Part shown: in pieces, positions 10,201-17,420 of the stretch
How the letters are laid out: each line of letters opens with the position of its first letter
Numbering within the stretch: position 1 is the stretch's first letter
Source of the DNA: Aminithiophilus ramosus
Lineage (GTDB): Bacteria > Synergistota > Synergistia > Synergistales > Aminithiophilaceae
Assembly (NCBI RefSeq): GCF_018069705.1
Contig: NZ_CP072943.1
Coordinates: forward strand, 1,675,453-1,739,452
Length of the DNA stretch: 64,000 nt
Reading direction: 5' to 3'
Program-made: the position numbers and the translations under genes
The notes under the pieces: generated by a model
Databases searched by the model: none
The model's input: only the letters and a program-made list of their open reading frames with translations
What the model was told of the DNA's origin: nothing

Positions 10201-10373
10201 AGGAAATCGCGGACCTGATTTCCGTCGGGAAGGAGGACGAGAAGGGGGGACGAAGGGGCGCCGCAGGCCCAGAGCCAAGCGGCGCCGCCTGCGGCGACGT
10301 GAACCGACGTCCCTCGATGCCATCGTTCCTGGGACAGTTGGAAGAAACCGGAGGGGAGCCCGTCGGACGCCAT
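7230..10373 (-). CDS. mfd: Transcription-repair coupling factor Mfd
   Basis: Removes RNA polymerase stalled at DNA lesions and recruits UvrA. At 1047 aa it is slightly shorter than E. coli Mfd. Recognisable in order: the N-terminal UvrB-homology region (RGSIVDLFDP), the RNA polymerase-interacting CarD-like domain (WVIHEDYGLGRFLG), the helicase Walker A GDVGYGKTEVA, the DEEH box (VDEEHRFGV), motif VI region QLRGRVGR, and the TRCF C-terminal domain. The frame stays open upstream into pth, but ATG 10373 (MASDGL) is chosen because GAGGGCG precedes it at the pth stop. Confidence 0.95.
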   Translation of the reverse strand: MASDGLPSGFFQLSQERWHRGTSVHVAAGGAAWLWACGAPSSPLLVLLPDGNQVRDFLWNAESLWPDVGRLHLEEPSLTGEGARAALLLQRGETLSRWHRGGGLLVASPGALMAPYSVHDRLFPVARGEAVGRETLLRWLQETGYERVDLVWAPGQFVVRGSIVDLFDPAYRLPLRLEFFDDDIESLRSFRPEDQRSVATFDRLELHGIHGRSELPPLEAFFPAEARLLLCDPAKIETQAEAFSWLWSRLAEEESLPPLLPWLDLAFTLGRLPRIRIEKDLARSALRRNILPLPSFRGRWRDVEASLVQWSSPWQVTVFSRNAQVLLWARERGCRTVEGSLSNGFQDLDNRIVCLTDTELLGLSTPPSGGRSVPREWSDQIHPGQWVIHEDYGLGRFLGVERVDVSGGTQEHLALQFAEDRRLLIPTAQIDRLTPHHPAPGEEPEPDDLRRRNWKKAVERSRESAQETARALLEIYAKRETLQGFAFPPDDALQEAFESSFPYVETNDQLRAIDDVKRDMERPVPMDRLIVGDVGYGKTEVALRAAFKAVLAGKQVALLVPTTLLAQQHQETFSGRLGPFGVEIGLLSRFVTTATQRKIIADTAEGKIDILIGTHRLVQKDVDFRDLGLLIVDEEHRFGVLHKERLKERFPHVDVLTLTATPIPRTLHLSLGGIRDISLISTPPRDRHPVITVAGPWRDDLVRRAVARELARGGQVFFVHNRVRTIGARAEMLRRLFPESRLSVAHGQMAEGPLERTVAAFVRGESDILVCTTIVESGLDIARANTLIVDDAQDLGLAQMYQLRGRVGRRSEQAFALFLYPDDKEISRESRERLEAIAEIADLGTGYRLSLRDLEIRGGGEIIGTSQHGHGADRVGYLYYYKMLEEEIARLKGEERRETVIEVRIPASISEGYIPQPAIRLALYRRILRARNGSELRDLALELDDRFGTMPSGVAFLLALARLRLLGATRGIARIVSGEDQTVIEGDIPRLAPLLLAAGGWLLTEGRAFGPGGSPALVDLASRIDDGNADESKKEGLHRDVFQGGEI

Positions 10374-10387
10374 CGCCGAAGGCGCCC

Positions 10388-10963
10388 TCACGAAAGACAG
10401 AGCCCGTTGTAGCGGCCCGCCAGTTTCTCCATATCCTCGCCGCCGAGCCAGTCCTCTACGGCCTGGACGGCCACCTCGAGGACCCGGTCGAGAAGAGGCT
10501 CCTCGGAACGGGAGAACTCCGCCGTGACCCAATCGGCCAAATCTCCTCCCCGCGGTTCGCCGACGCCGATACGCAACCGGGGCACCTCATCGGTGCCGAC
10601 GGCTCCGATGACGGAAATCAGGCCGTTGTGCCCCCCGGCAGAACCTCTGCGGCGGAAACGGATCTTCCCCAGAGGAAGATGGATATCGTCGCAGACGACG
10701 AGCAGACGGGAGGGATCGAGGGGAATCTCGCGGCAGGCGGCGCCGACGGACCGTCCGCTGAGATTCATGTACGTCGTCGGTTTGAGGAGGGAAAACTCCC
10801 CTCCCCGAGCCGAGAACGGCCCCCAAAAGAGGCCGTGATAGCGAGTCCGAGCCTTGGTCCCCTCAAGAGGGGCCAAAATGCCGTCGACGACGAGCCATCC
10901 CACGTTATGTCGGGAGAAGGCGTAACGGGGCCCGGGATTGCCGAGCCCCACGACGAGTCGCAA
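10388..10963 (-). CDS. pth: Peptidyl-tRNA hydrolase
   Basis: Releases tRNA from peptidyl-tRNA that drops off the ribosome. The N-terminus MRLVVGLGNPGPRY with the following RHNVG holds the conserved Asn and catalytic His of the family. The central KPTTYMNLSG and CDDIHLPLG blocks and GGHNGL are all present. At 191 aa it is full length. It sits 6 nt after rplY, and the rplY-pth-mfd order is a widely conserved neighbourhood. Confidence 0.96.
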   Translation of the reverse strand: MRLVVGLGNPGPRYAFSRHNVGWLVVDGILAPLEGTKARTRYHGLFWGPFSARGGEFSLLKPTTYMNLSGRSVGAACREIPLDPSRLLVVCDDIHLPLGKIRFRRRGSAGGHNGLISVIGAVGTDEVPRLRIGVGEPRGGDLADWVTAEFSRSEEPLLDRVLEVAVQAVEDWLGGEDMEKLAGRYNGLCLS

Positions 10964-10969
10964 GAGAGC

Positions 10970-11617
10970 TTAAGCCTCCTCGCCCTTCTTGCCCTTTCCG
11001 ACGACTTCGACCTCGGCAGGCGCCTCTGCCTCCTCGGAGTCGACGAGGCCTCGAGGACGGCTGACGGCGACGACGACCTCATCGGCATCGACGAGAAGGT
11101 GAGCGCTCTCGGGAAAGGGAATCTGACAGACGAGAATCGCATCGTCGAGGCCGAGCGCCGCCACGTCGACGACGATGGACTCGGGAATTTCCGTGGGAAG
11201 AACCTCCATCTCGACCTCGTGGAGGTGAAGCTCGACGACGCCGCCGGCCTTCGCGCCGGGACACTCTTCGCGGCCGACAAGCTCGACGGGAACGTTGACC
11301 GTCACCTTGTGCCCCTTGACGAGCTTGTAGAAATCGACGTGGAGAAGGTCGCCGTTGAGGGGATCTCGGGCGACGTCCTTCATGAGAGCCGTTTCCTCCG
11401 TCCCATCGGGCAGCGAAAGGTGGATGAGAGTCGTCTCCCAATTCCCGGCCCGGAAGACGGGCTGAAGATCCTTCAGGTCGGCTTTGGCGGCAAGCGCTCC
11501 TTCGATGCCGGGGCCATAGAAAACGACGGGGACGAACCCCTCCGCGCGGACCTTCCGACAGGCACCTTTACCCGTTTCTTCCCGCCCCGTCAGGGCGATT
11601 TTAAAAACATCCTTCAT
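10970..11617 (-). CDS. rplY: 50S ribosomal protein L25 (Ctc type)
   Basis: Binds 5S rRNA. The long CTC form (215 aa) has an N-terminal L25 domain (residues 1-95, with GKGACRKVRAEGFVPVVFYG) and a C-terminal TL5/CTC beta domain. It ends in an acidic, lysine-rich tail. It lies between prs and pth; this arrangement is typical. A ribosome site GGAGGTG precedes the ATG. Confidence 0.94.
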   Translation of the reverse strand: MKDVFKIALTGREETGKGACRKVRAEGFVPVVFYGPGIEGALAAKADLKDLQPVFRAGNWETTLIHLSLPDGTEETALMKDVARDPLNGDLLHVDFYKLVKGHKVTVNVPVELVGREECPGAKAGGVVELHLHEVEMEVLPTEIPESIVVDVAALGLDDAILVCQIPFPESAHLLVDADEVVVAVSRPRGLVDSEEAEAPAEVEVVGKGKKGEEA

Positions 11618-11668
11618 TGATTGTGCACCTCCGAAAACGAATTCTGACCGAGTCAGGAATACCCTATT

Positions 11669-12637
11669 TTACCGGAAAAGGATGCTGACGGAGTGATCGG
11701 AGTGAATCCGGCTGATGGCGTCAGCGAAAAGAGGGGCGATGGACAGCGTGGTTATCTTATCCAACTTCTTCTCCTGAGGCAACGGAATCGTGTCGGTGAG
11801 AAGGACCTTCTCGATTTCCGACTCCGACAGGCGATCCACGGCGGGACCGGAGAGAACGGCGTGGGTGGCGCAGGCGTAGACTTTCTCGGCCCCCCGTTCC
11901 TTCAGCGCGACGGCGGCCTGGACCATCGTTCCGGCCGTATCGATAAGATCGTCGACGAGAATGGCGATCTTGCCCTCGACGTGACCGATGATCTCCATCA
12001 CCTCGCAGAAGTTGGCCACGTCGTGAGAGCGGCGTTTGTCGACGATGGCCAGATCGGCGTTGAGCTGAACCGCAAAGCGGCGGGCACGGACGACGCCGCC
12101 GATGTCGGGGGAGACGACGACGACGCGGCTCTCTCTGATGGCCTCCTTGAGCTCGGTCCTGAAAGCCGAGGCCAACAGATTGATTCCCGTCAGGTGGTCG
12201 ACGGGAATGTCGAAGAATCCCTGAATCTGTCCGGCATGAAGATCGGCTGCGACGAGGCGGTCGGCCCCCGATTTTTCGATGATATTGCAGACGAGCTTGG
12301 CCGTGATGGGCTCCCGGGCCCGGGTCTTGCGGTCCTGCCGGGCGTAGCCGAAGTAGGGCGTGACGACATTGACGCGATAGGCCGAGGCGCGATGCAGGGC
12401 GTCGACCATGATGAGAAGTTCCATGATGTTTTCGTTGACAGGCGCACACGTCGGCTGAATGACGAAGACGTCGGCTCCGCGGACGCTCTCCTCGATGGAG
12501 ACTCCGATCTCTCCGTCGGAAAAACGGAAAAGCTTGGTGGCAGCGAGAGAGACGCCCAGATTTTCACAGACCCGGGCCGCGAACTCCGGGTGGGCGCTTC
12601 CACTGAAAACCTTCATCTCCCTGACTTTTGAAACCAT
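11669..12637 (-). CDS. prs: Ribose-phosphate pyrophosphokinase
   Basis: Makes PRPP from ribose-5-phosphate and ATP for nucleotide, His and Trp synthesis. The class I signature is visible: FRFSDGEI near the N-terminus, the flexible-loop region YARQDRKTRAREP, the metal motif DLHAGQIQGFFDIP, and the PRPP-binding loop VDDLIDTAGT. 322 aa is standard. The start ATG 12637 has GGGGGGAG five bases ahead. It follows glmU by 13 nt, a very common pair. Confidence 0.96.
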   Translation of the reverse strand: MVSKVREMKVFSGSAHPEFAARVCENLGVSLAATKLFRFSDGEIGVSIEESVRGADVFVIQPTCAPVNENIMELLIMVDALHRASAYRVNVVTPYFGYARQDRKTRAREPITAKLVCNIIEKSGADRLVAADLHAGQIQGFFDIPVDHLTGINLLASAFRTELKEAIRESRVVVVSPDIGGVVRARRFAVQLNADLAIVDKRRSHDVANFCEVMEIIGHVEGKIAILVDDLIDTAGTMVQAAVALKERGAEKVYACATHAVLSGPAVDRLSESEIEKVLLTDTIPLPQEKKLDKITTLSIAPLFADAISRIHSDHSVSILFR

Positions 12638-12650
12638 GATCGCTCCCCCC

Positions 12651-14039
12651 TCAATCCTTTTTTCCCTTTTTCTTCTCTTCCCACCCTTCGATCAGGCGCT
12701 GCCTGGCCCGTGCCACAGCCAAGGCCCCCTCAGGAACATCGTGGGTGATGACCGAACCGGCACCGATGACGGCGCGATCGCCGACGGTGAGGGGCGCCAC
12801 AAGCATGGTATCGCTTCCGATAAAACAGTCCTTGCCGATGTGCGTTTCGTGCTTGTTCTTGCCGTCGTAGTTACAGGTGATCGTTCCGGCCCCGATATTG
12901 GTCCCCTCGCCGACGGAGGCATCGCCGATGTAGGAAAGATGAGGGACCTTGCTTTTTTCGCCGATGACACTCTTTTTCACCTCGACGAAACGGCCCACGA
13001 AGGATTCCTCCCTCATCTCGGCACCGTCGCGAATGAACGAGAAGGGACCTGCCTTGGCGCCGTCACGGAGGGTGCTCTCCCTGACGTGGACATGGCCGAC
13101 AATCTCGACGAAACGCCCGATGCGGGCATCGCGGAGGACGGAAAAACTGCCGATGCGGCTTCCCTCGCCCACCTCCGTCGCCCCCCAAAGCTGAACGTGA
13201 GGATCGAGAAAGACATCGGGGGCAAGCATGACGCGGGGGCCGACCCAGACCGATTCGGGATCGATGCACTTGACTCCGGCCGCCATCCAGGACGCCAGAA
13301 TCCTGTCGCGGAGGGTCCGCCCCAGAGCGGCGAGCTGAAGGGGATCGTTCACGCCGGCAAGGTCATCGGCACGGTCCCAGAGAGAGGCTTCGACGAAACC
13401 TCCCTTTCGGGCGATGGCGGGAATGACGTCGGTAAGGTAGTACTCGCCCTGGGAGTTGTCGCAGGAAAGTTCCGAAAGAGCCTCATCAAGGGCCGCCGTC
13501 TTGAAAAGATAGACGCCGCTGTTGACCTCGCGGATCGCCCGTTCCTCGGCAGAGGCATCACGATGCTCGACAATGCGCAGCCCCTGCGGGGAGCGGACAA
13601 CCCGCCCGTAGCCTGCGGGATCGTCGAGTTCGATGCTGAGAAAAGTCGCATCGGCCCTGCTTCGGAAGTGTCCCTCGGCCAACGAGCGCAGAGCGGGAGC
13701 GGAAAGGAGGGGGACATCGCCGGGGAGAACCAGAAGATGATCGAAAGCCTTCCACCAGTCGCGGCCGACGAGGACGGCATGACCCGTCCCCTTCTGCTCC
13801 CTCTGCCAGAGGACCTTCGTCGAGGGCCAGGACTTCTTCAGGTAGGCCTCGACGCGTTCTCCTTCATGACCGACGACGGCGGCAACCTGATCAAGCCCCA
13901 GGCCGGCGAGAGCCCTCAGCGGATAGGAAAGAAGGGGCTCCTCCAGAAGGGGCAGAAGAACTTTGGGCAGAACGCTCTTCATTCGCGTACCCCGACCGGC
14001 CGCCAGCACCAGAACGGCCATTGAAGCAGAAACGGACAT
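12651..14039 (-). CDS. glmU: Bifunctional GlcNAc-1-P uridyltransferase / GlcN-1-P acetyltransferase
   Basis: Catalyses the last two steps to UDP-GlcNAc. The N-terminal pyrophosphorylase domain shows LAAGRGTRMKS and KVLLPLLEEPLL; the C-terminal left-handed beta-helix shows hexapeptide repeats and the acetyltransferase block GAGTITCNYDGKNKHET. Start ATG 14039 is chosen because GGGGAGGAAG precedes it; the frame is open further upstream but would run through the tRNA-Gln gene. The product is 462 aa, the normal size. With glmS and glmM also in the window, the whole pathway from fructose-6-P to UDP-GlcNAc is encoded here. Confidence 0.96.
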   Translation of the reverse strand: MSVSASMAVLVLAAGRGTRMKSVLPKVLLPLLEEPLLSYPLRALAGLGLDQVAAVVGHEGERVEAYLKKSWPSTKVLWQREQKGTGHAVLVGRDWWKAFDHLLVLPGDVPLLSAPALRSLAEGHFRSRADATFLSIELDDPAGYGRVVRSPQGLRIVEHRDASAEERAIREVNSGVYLFKTAALDEALSELSCDNSQGEYYLTDVIPAIARKGGFVEASLWDRADDLAGVNDPLQLAALGRTLRDRILASWMAAGVKCIDPESVWVGPRVMLAPDVFLDPHVQLWGATEVGEGSRIGSFSVLRDARIGRFVEIVGHVHVRESTLRDGAKAGPFSFIRDGAEMREESFVGRFVEVKKSVIGEKSKVPHLSYIGDASVGEGTNIGAGTITCNYDGKNKHETHIGKDCFIGSDTMLVAPLTVGDRAVIGAGSVITHDVPEGALAVARARQRLIEGWEEKKKGKKD

Positions 14040-14106
14040 GGATCTTCCTCCCCGCAAGAAATGATCAAAGGCCATCCCCTTTTCAAGGCGAGCCTTCGGG
14101 GACGGC

Positions 14107-14135
14107 AAAAAAAGCGGGAAGCCCCAGGGCTTCCC
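14107..14135 (-). terminator. Rho-independent terminator of tRNA-Gln
   Basis: On the minus strand an 8-bp perfect stem (GGGAAGCC with GGCTTCCC) and a 4-base loop is followed by GC and seven T. It begins 14 nt after the tRNA 3' end and ends the tRNA transcript ahead of glmU. Confidence 0.88.
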
Positions 14136-14148
14136 AGGCTTTGCAGTC

Positions 14149-14222
14149 TGGCTGGGGTGGCTGGATTCGAACCAGCGATGGCGGATCCAAAGTCCGCTGC
14201 CTTGCCGCTTGGCTACACCCCA
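14149..14222 (-). tRNA. tRNA-Gln (anticodon TTG)
   Basis: A complete cloverleaf can be folded: acceptor TGGGGTG pairs with CACCCCA, the D arm starts TAGCCAAGCGG, the anticodon stem GCGGA/TCCGC encloses CTTTGGA with anticodon TTG, and the T arm has GGTTCGAATCC. The 3' CCA is encoded. The gene has its own promoter and terminator. Confidence 0.97.
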
Positions 14223-14235
14223 GTAAGGCCCAGCC

Positions 14236-14266
14236 ATTATAGCCCGTTTCGACGGGAGGATGTCAA
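14236..14266 (-). promoter_or_regulatory. Promoter of tRNA-Gln
   Basis: Perfect TTGACA (14261-14266) and perfect TATAAT (14236-14241) on the minus strand, with a spacer of 19 nt, two more than the optimum. The tRNA 5' end lies 14 nt after the -10 box. Confidence 0.7.
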
Positions 14267-14829
14267 GATTGAAGGCCGAAAAGAGAGGATTGTCCGCCCC
14301 ATTGGGAAGGGAAAGGTTTCGGGAATCGTCTATTCGGATGAGGAAAGATCACGAAAGCGATCTCGATCTCCCGGTTAACCTAGGCCTTTCACGGCGCACG
14401 GCGCCTTCCTCCGGCCGAACCTGCGGAGGATCTTGATCGAACGGACCGGCCCTATCCGCCCCCAGGCCGGTAGAGACTCCCGTAGAAACCCAAAGCCTCG
14501 AGGATCCCTTCGGCGTCCTCGCCTGAGATGCCGACGGATCGCCCAAAGGGATGCCGCGACGGGCCGGAGATACTCCAGATGGCCCTCGTCGAGCGTTCTT
14601 CCTCTTTTTCCGGCCCGATCCGAACCCGGCCTTTCATTTGCCATATAAAATAATAAAATTTTATATAAATTAAATTTTGTCCCAGTCCGGAGAATAAATA
14701 AACGTAAAATCAATAAATATCGTACTCCTGGCCGCATAAAATGAAACGGTTCAACGTCTTCCCCCCTTGCCCTCCATAAATCTCCATCTTTCTTAACAAA
14801 AAAAAGTGTTAATTATTTTCTCTACGGTC
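14267..14829. other. Long intergenic region with AT-rich patch
   Basis: No convincing gene is seen. 14267-14640 is GC-rich. On the minus strand it has a short open frame (about 14452-14637, 61 codons) and another (14375-14737), neither with a good ribosome site nor a recognisable domain; they may be remnants. 14640-14820 is strikingly AT-rich compared with the rest of the window. It contains the palindrome ATAAAATTTTAT and several A/T runs, and leads into the promoter of the PerR-type gene. Confidence 0.6.
14793..14812. promoter_or_regulatory. Inverted repeat upstream of the PerR-type gene, possible operator
   Basis: TTAACA and TGTTAA form a 6-bp inverted repeat around eight bases of A-rich sequence, 17 nt upstream of the -35 box of the Fur-family gene. 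The position and symmetry suit a regulator site, but the sequence is not a clear Per or Fur box. Confidence 0.3.
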
Positions 14830-14858
14830 TTGCCAGAAATATCTCCAGGCCCTAATAT
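14830..14858 (+). promoter_or_regulatory. Promoter of the PerR/Fur-type gene
   Basis: TTGCCA (14830-14835) and TAATAT (14853-14858) are separated by exactly 17 nt. The start codon is 64 nt after the -10 box. Confidence 0.65.
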
Positions 14859-14922
14859 ATTGAAGCGGGTTCAAGCAACGTGGCGTCTTTTTCACAAGTC
14901 AGGGAACAGGGAGGTAGAAGCT

Positions 14923-15393
14923 ATGTGGACCGTCGAAGAAGGCATTTCCAGGCTCCGTGAGGGCGGAGCCAAGATCACGTCCCAGCGCATCGCCATTCTC
15001 CGTCTGCTGAAGGGCAGGATGGATCACCCCTCGGCAGATCAGGTCTATAGCGAATTGCGCGAGGACTTCCCCACCATCTCATACGCCACCATCTACAGCA
15101 CGGCCCAGCTCCTGGCCAATTCGGGCCTGATCCAGATTCTCAGCATCGACGACAAAAGAGTCCACTTCGACCCCGATCCGAAACCTCACGGCCACTTTCG
15201 CTGCGAATCCTGCGGGGCCCTTTACGATTTCCCCATCGACGAGGAGATGCTCGACCGTCTCCGTCACGGTTCCTCGCAACAGGCCCACAGCGTCCAGATT
15301 TTCGCCTACGGCCTCTGCGACGACTGCCGCAGGGCCACCTTCGATCTGACGGAAAGGATCGCCGCGGAAGAAGAGGTCCTCGTCGAAGCCTAG
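14923..15393 (+). CDS. Fur-family metal-dependent regulator, PerR-like
   Basis: DNA-binding repressor of 156 aa. The N-terminal winged helix carries ITSQRIAILRLL, HPSADQVYSEL and SYATIYSTAQLL. The dimer domain has VHFDPDPKPHGHF, resembling the metal site of PerR, and two CxxC pairs (CESC and CDDC) that would hold a structural zinc. These features fit PerR better than Zur or classic Fur, by inference. ATG 14923 is chosen because GGGAGG lies nine bases before; the open frame extends upstream through the promoter. No obvious oxidative-stress gene is adjacent on its strand; the next gene is a CPBP protease. Confidence 0.88.
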   Translation: MWTVEEGISRLREGGAKITSQRIAILRLLKGRMDHPSADQVYSELREDFPTISYATIYSTAQLLANSGLIQILSIDDKRVHFDPDPKPHGHFRCESCGALYDFPIDEEMLDRLRHGSSQQAHSVQIFAYGLCDDCRRATFDLTERIAAEEEVLVEA

Positions 15394-15579
15394 AGGAGGG
15401 AAAGACGCGACCGCGTCCGATCGGTCCGGCGCCTTCTTCCTCTTCCTTTCGGATCGGCTTGCCGGACGGGGAACGTCGCGATCCGCTCTCGCCGAGAGAA
15501 GACGTCGGTGCGACTCGGAGAGGACGGCCCGCACGTCCGAAAAAGCCGCCCCAGAGCGTTTGCCCTCCGCGGGAGAGGA

Positions 15580-15610
15580 CGAAGAAGAGGCCTTTCGGGC
15601 CTCTTCTTCG
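15580..15610. terminator. Perfect 13-bp hairpin between the regulator and the CPBP protease
   Basis: Stem CGAAGAAGAGGCC with its exact complement around a 5-base loop. No T run follows on the plus strand, so it may be a weak terminator or an RNA structure ahead of the CPBP gene. The rest of 15394-15654 shows no gene with a good start. Confidence 0.45.
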
Positions 15611-15654
15611 GTGAGAAGCGTTCGGGAAACGTCGAATGGCAGGAGGGCTGCGCC

Positions 15655-16170
15655 ATGATGGCCATGTTCGTCGCCGCAACGATGCTCTACGGTCCCTATC
15701 TCTGGTGCCGGTTCCGCCGCGAGACCTTCGAGACCTACGGTCTCCGATGGACTCTCCCCGCGGGGGCCCTGAAGGAAACGGCCCTTTGGACGGCTCTCAC
15801 CCTGCCGCCTCTGACTTTCATCGCCCTGGGCTGGCCCGGCCTCTCGCTGCCCCATTCCCCCTCTCTGCAGACGGCGACAACTCAGATCACCGCCGGCTTC
15901 GTGGCAGCCATCGTCGAGGAAACCTTTTTTCGCGGTTGGGTGCAGTCTCTTCTCTCCCGGCGCCTCGGCGCCCTCCCCTCCATCGTCGTCGCCTCCGGCC
16001 TGTTCGCCCTCAGCCATCGCATCGTCAGACCCGAGCCGATTTTCCTGGCCACCTTTTTCCCCGGCCTCGTCATGGGATTCCTGCGCCATCGCCACGGCAG
16101 CGTCGCCCCCGCCGCGCTTTATCACGGGCTGGGGAACATCTGGGCCGTCTGGTTTTTTCCCCTCCCTTAG
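15655..16170 (+). CDS. CPBP-family glutamic intramembrane protease, candidate Synerg-CTERM sorting protease
   Basis: Compact membrane protein (171 aa) of the CPBP/CAAX-type family. The three catalytic motifs are present: EETFFRG with the two Glu and Arg (about residues 88-94), FALSH (about 118-122) and YHGLGN near the C-terminus. Four to five hydrophobic segments surround them. Members of this size act in CTERM sorting in several phyla; Synergistota have a dedicated one (called MrtS in family databases, from memory). A substrate-like protein with the matching tail is encoded at 45653-47752, so this gene is a plausible partner, but that link is inference. Start ATG 15655 follows CAGGAGGG. Confidence 0.8.
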   Translation: MMAMFVAATMLYGPYLWCRFRRETFETYGLRWTLPAGALKETALWTALTLPPLTFIALGWPGLSLPHSPSLQTATTQITAGFVAAIVEETFFRGWVQSLLSRRLGALPSIVVASGLFALSHRIVRPEPIFLATFFPGLVMGFLRHRHGSVAPAALYHGLGNIWAVWFFPLP

Positions 16171-16203
16171 GGAGAGCTTTATTACGAAAGGAAGTCCGTT
16201 ATC

Positions 16204-17316
16204 GTGAAACGTGCCGCATTCGTTTCGACTCTGTTGACCCTCTTCTGCCTTCTCTGTTTCCCCCTCTCCTCCGAGGCCGTTGCTCTTCCCTCCGGCTTCC
16301 CCTCCGAGGCCTTGGCCCAGCGGAAGGAGCGATTCCTGTTCCGAATGGAGATCCCCCTTTCCATCGGAGCGGAGACCCTTGTCCGACTTCCTTCCGGGGA
16401 GATTTTTCACGGGGGGAAGGTTCTCGCCCTGCCCGGCTCGAGCAAGTGGCCCGCCTACACGGCCAGCCGCTGGGCCCGCCCCGGAACGGTGGCCGCCACG
16501 GCCGTCAACGCCATCCATCTTCTTCTGTCCATCGAGGAGGAGAGGGGACGGACGATCAGCCTCCTTCCCGGCGAGACCTTCGCCCCGGCTGCCGGAGAGG
16601 GCAACGCCGTCGTCATCGATGTCCCCGCAGGCAAGGGCTTTTTCGGGGCCTGGGCTCCGACGGTGGGATCGGCCGTGACGATCATGGCGCGCGACGGGAG
16701 TCTGCGCCCGCTCAACGCCCAGACGCCACCCCTTCCGGGAGAGAGGCTGATCGTCGACGTCGTCGAACGTCCAGGCCCCTACATGGTCGAAATCGACAAC
16801 CGGCCCGGAGGCGACGTGCTGGCCTGGATCGACGGCTACGGCGCCCGCAAGATCGCCTCCGTCGTCCGCCCGCTTGGTGGCGTGGGACGCTTCGGCGGCT
16901 CTCAGTTCCAGTCCCCGAGCCGTCTTCGAGCCAACCATACGGGCGTCGTCTGTATCAGCACCTCCCCCAGGGGGGACGTGGGCGGCTTCCAGATCCTGCC
17001 TCTCCTCCACGCCCATTCCCCGGAGATGAAAAGCGCCTGGGAACTGACGCAGTGGCTCATCGTCGAACCCGTCGACGATGGCGATCTCGTCGGGACGGCG
17101 CCTCTTTTTTCCGACTATCTCGTCCCGGGACCGGCGGAAGACGAGTCGCTCTGGGATCTCTGGTCCACCTACGGGCGACGCTCTCTCGTGCTCTGCCGCC
17201 TCGACGACGGTCCCTGGCGGAAACTGCCCGTCCTCGTCGGGCGCGACGACGGGGCCCTCAAAGCCGTGACGCGTCTCAAGATCTATTTCCCCTGGACCTC
17301 GGAGCCGGGGAAATAG
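16204..17316 (+). CDS. Secreted protein of unknown function
   Basis: 370 aa with a clear signal peptide: MKRAAFVSTLL, then a hydrophobic stretch ending in FPLSSEA. The start is GTG 16204 with GAAAGGAAG upstream. The mature part is rich in beta-type sequence and Gly/Pro. It has no cysteines in obvious metal motifs, no catalytic signature I recognise and no CTERM tail or membrane anchor at its end. It lies 33 nt after the CPBP protease on the same strand, so the two are probably co-transcribed. A role in the same envelope pathway is possible but unproven. Confidence 0.7.
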   Translation: MKRAAFVSTLLTLFCLLCFPLSSEAVALPSGFPSEALAQRKERFLFRMEIPLSIGAETLVRLPSGEIFHGGKVLALPGSSKWPAYTASRWARPGTVAATAVNAIHLLLSIEEERGRTISLLPGETFAPAAGEGNAVVIDVPAGKGFFGAWAPTVGSAVTIMARDGSLRPLNAQTPPLPGERLIVDVVERPGPYMVEIDNRPGGDVLAWIDGYGARKIASVVRPLGGVGRFGGSQFQSPSRLRANHTGVVCISTSPRGDVGGFQILPLLHAHSPEMKSAWELTQWLIVEPVDDGDLVGTAPLFSDYLVPGPAEDESLWDLWSTYGRRSLVLCRLDDGPWRKLPVLVGRDDGALKAVTRLKIYFPWTSEPGK

Positions 17317-17341
17317 CTCCGGGGAAATAGCGCTCTTCCAA

Positions 17342-17375
17342 AAGGGGAGAGGGGCCGCAAGGCTCCTCTCCCCTT
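17342..17375. terminator. Bidirectional terminator between convergent genes
   Basis: A 15-bp stem with one G-T pair (AAGGGGAGAGGGGCC with GGCTCCTCTCCCCTT) around GCAA, followed by a T-rich tail on the plus strand. It separates the secreted protein gene from glmS, which converge here. Confidence 0.75.
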
Positions 17376-17420
17376 CCTTTCTTGACTCCTTGAGGCATCG
17401 CTCCCCGAGGCGGACGGGTT

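Noticed and set aside
7764-10412. Very long open frame on the plus strand opposite mfd (also opposite dnaE at 29050-31899 and others)
   Set aside because: GC-rich codon bias of the real gene leaves antisense frames open. These translations show no domain, no ribosome site, and mirror conserved genes on the other strand.
14375-14737. Possible small genes on the minus strand between tRNA-Gln and the PerR-type gene
   Set aside because: No ribosome site, arginine-rich composition typical of chance frames, overlapping alternatives in other frames, and no recognisable domain.
14640-14820. AT-rich stretch considered as a replication origin
   Set aside because: No DnaA-box cluster was recognised, and no dnaA, dnaN or gyr gene is adjacent.
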